Below, in pieces: positions 6,135-7,391 of a DNA stretch of 7,391 nucleotides (position 1 is the stretch's first letter; each line of letters starts with the position of its first letter). The notes beneath the pieces were generated by a model, which saw only the letters and a list, made by a program, of their open reading frames with translations, did not search any database and had not been told where the DNA came from. The stretch comes from an uncultured Ruminococcus sp. (lineage in GTDB: Bacteria > Bacillota > Clostridia > Oscillospirales > Ruminococcaceae). The DNA is taken from NCBI GenBank assembly GCA_946531975.1, contig CAMNAY010000077.1, positions 1 through 7,391 of the forward strand, written 5' to 3'. The translations under genes were made by a program, and so were the position numbers.

Positions 6135-6139
6135 CTTTG

Positions 6140-7084
6140 TCAGTATGTCCAGATCCAGCCTTTATCTGTTTTGACAGTCCGCAGACCGAGTTGATTTTTT
6201 GCACGGTGAATCGCCATTCTTGTAAACCCTTCACTCTGAGCAATGCCGTAGAAATCGCGGGCATAGAGGGGCTGTTCCTTTTCGAGCCATTCGCGGAGGA
6301 GTGCTTCGGCTTTGGCAGCGACGGACGCGGGGCGTTCGGCATCGGGGGATTCCTCCGGCGCGGGGGTGTATGCACCGAGCCATTCGAGGGCGCCGGTGTC
6401 ATCGAGGCGGAAGGCTGCGGGCTCTGCGAGTTCCGCGAGGGAATTCTTGATCTGCCGGACGATGCGGACGGACTTGTCTGCGGCATCGCGGGAGACCGTG
6501 AGGATTGAGCGGGCGGCTGCGGGGATGTCGATGCTGCCGAGGCTGCGGTAGATATCCTTATTTTTTGCGCCCTTGTTCATGTGTCCGATGAGGACGATTG
6601 CGCAGTCGGTGTCGGCTGCGATCTGCGAGAGGCGCGCCATAAACGGGCGGACTTCATTGGCGCGGTGCATGTCGATTCCGGCGCCGAGATACGCCTGAAT
6701 CGGGTCGAGGACGAACAGTCTGACGCTGTACTTGCGGATGAGGTCGGGGATTTCGCTGCCGCTGAAGGAGACGGGCTCGGAGTTGTTGATGCACATAATG
6801 AACGAGCGTTCGGCGTGCGAGCGGATGAGCCGCGGGAGAATGGTATCGGCGTAACCGTCCTCGGCGTTCTGGTAGATGACGTAATCGCCCAGATGCTCTT
6901 TGACGCGGTTTTCGGGGAGTACGAGACCGTTTGAGACGGCGGCGGCGATATGGAGGGCGAAGGTAGATTTGCCCTCGCCGGGGTCGCCCTGAATGATCGT
7001 GATTTTGCCCTGCGGGATATAGGGGTACCAGAGCCACTTGGGGGTTTCGGGGGTAATCTGATCCATAAAGGTGATTTGCGGCAT
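6140..7084 (-). CDS. RepA-like AAA_25/RecA-fold ATPase with C-terminal winged-helix-like region
   Basis: 314 residues. GDPGEGKST (33-41) is the Walker A loop. RLFVLDPIQ ends its strand at Asp127, the Walker B aspartate. IVLIGHMNKG (163-172) and the RSLGSIDIPAAARS segment (180-193) match the hexameric RepA-type replicative helicase ATPases (AAA_25, RecA fold). After a Pro/Glu-rich linker (about 237-250), residues about 255-314 look like a winged helix (ALLREWLEKEQPLY, ending KTDKGWIWTY). Such proteins occur in plasmids, integrative elements and prophages, often beside a primase. ATPase fold is seen; a replication role is inference. The ATG at 7084 has AGGAG at 7092-7096, seven bases upstream. 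Base composition is like the neighbouring genes, so any transfer is old or from a related host. A primase or excisionase might lie upstream beyond the window. Confidence 0.85.
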   Translation of the reverse strand: MPQITFMDQITPETPKWLWYPYIPQGKITIIQGDPGEGKSTFALHIAAAVSNGLVLPENRVKEHLGDYVIYQNAEDGYADTILPRLIRSHAERSFIMCINNSEPVSFSGSEIPDLIRKYSVRLFVLDPIQAYLGAGIDMHRANEVRPFMARLSQIAADTDCAIVLIGHMNKGAKNKDIYRSLGSIDIPAAARSILTVSRDAADKSVRIVRQIKNSLAELAEPAAFRLDDTGALEWLGAYTPAPEESPDAERPASVAAKAEALLREWLEKEQPLYARDFYGIAQSEGFTRMAIHRAKNQLGLRTVKTDKGWIWTY

Positions 7085-7391
7085 AGCAATGCTCCTTTCG
7101 GGTTAAGGGGAAGGCGGTCTTCACCAATGGGGCACTGCGGGGGAAAATTTGCACGTTTGCGTACAACGTATTTGATTGAACAAAAGAATTTCTGCGATTT
7201 GGATAAAATCATAGGCACTGGTTGTGCAGCTGTTTGGGGATTTTGACGAAGTGGCAGGAGTCTCTCACAAAAGGTTTGATTCATATTGATTTTGATTCGT
7301 ATTGTCTTTGTCATTCTCTCTTTATCCTGTGTCCTGTCGTTTATTTTCACTGGGCGCGGGGCGCGAATGCGAGGGCAAGAACCACAAGGAG
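7085..7391. other. Non-coding region upstream of the RepA-like gene
   Basis: No gene can be supported in these 307 bases. A minus-strand frame is open from GTG 7350 into the RepA-like gene, but it has no convincing ribosome site and becomes a shadow of that gene. A TATGAT on the minus strand (7213-7208) could be a -10 but lacks a good -35. The bases right of about 7347 could be the tail of an upstream minus-strand gene, since stops occur at 7349-7347 and 7324-7322 in two frames, but the coding frame cannot be chosen. Confidence 0.5.
7275..7304. repeat. Paired 14-base direct repeat upstream of the RepA-like gene
   Basis: TTTGATTCATATTG (7275-7288) and TTTGATTCGTATTG (7291-7304) differ at one base and start 16 bases apart. 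They lie about 190-220 bases upstream of the RepA-like start. Repeats like this can be operators or iterons bound by an element-encoded protein; only the repeat itself is shown by the sequence. Confidence 0.6.

Larger units (their letters stand above)
5811..6139. other. AT-rich intergenic region with inverted octamer arrays
   Basis: No credible gene is visible. The stretch 5895-6088 is markedly AT-rich compared with the surrounding coding DNA and sits between two octamer arrays of opposite orientation. It also holds a short direct repeat, GATGTCT at 5937-5943 and 5947-5953. The short open frames crossing it (minus 6010-5759, plus from 6014) read the octamers in different frames and have no ribosome site or family resemblance. 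Possible roles are a replication origin for the adjacent RepA-like protein, an element end, or a remnant of a small repeat element. Function is not shown by the sequence. Confidence 0.6.

Noticed and set aside
6014..6508. 164-residue plus-strand frame with a hydrophobic start
   Set aside because: It begins in AT-rich DNA without a ribosome site and soon becomes antisense to the RepA-like gene; the apparent membrane segment comes from composition.
6577..7350. 257-residue minus-strand frame starting at GTG 7350, possibly a small gene ahead of the RepA-like gene
   Set aside because: Most of it overlaps the RepA-like gene in another frame and turns into Ser/Pro/Arg-rich shadow sequence; the part before 7084 has no clear ribosome site or domain.

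Overview
The window looks like a chromosomal segment of an anaerobic, moderately GC-rich gut Firmicute, most likely a Ruminococcus-type Oscillospiraceae. Reasons: AGGAGG-like ribosome sites throughout, TTGACA-17-TATAAT type promoters, separate hisI and hisE genes, an AEC transporter, a cysteine-rich protein of clostridial style, and a large secreted multidomain protein of a kind I associate with fibre-degrading ruminococci. The taxonomic call is inference; no rRNA or marker gene is present.

Layout. (1) Positions 1-2435, minus strand: the first 811 codons of a large exported protein. It has a signal peptide, a DUF6055-like putative metallopeptidase module with HEFGH and a downstream Glu, a hexapeptide-type left-handed beta-helix, and a concanavalin/LamG-like module that runs off the left edge. 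(2) 2436-2717: a divergent control region with two near-consensus promoters facing away from each other and an imperfect palindrome between them. (3) 2718-3032: thioredoxin. (4) 3109-4086: AEC-family permease. (5) 4100-4854: a strong promoter driving hisI and hisE, which overlap by ATGA and catalyse two consecutive steps of histidine synthesis. (6) 4882-5737: a folded leader that hides the ribosome binding site of a 260-residue cysteine-rich protein of unknown function, closed by a strong intrinsic terminator at 5774-5810. (7) 5811-6139: an AT-rich non-coding region bounded by octamer arrays, GGGATCTT on the left and its reverse complement on the right. (8) 6140-7084, minus strand: a RepA-like AAA_25/RecA-fold ATPase with a C-terminal winged-helix-like region, preceded by a 307-bp non-coding region with a paired 14-bp direct repeat.

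The left three quarters look like housekeeping and surface genes. The part right of the terminator (about 5811 onward) looks like the edge of a mobile or formerly mobile element: a replication-type ATPase beside octamer arrays in inverted orientation around AT-rich DNA. No integrase, relaxase or primase lies in the window, so that remains inference. The items most worth following up are the inverted octamer arrays next to the RepA-like gene, the SD-sequestering leader of the cysteine-rich protein, and the domain combination of the secreted protein.
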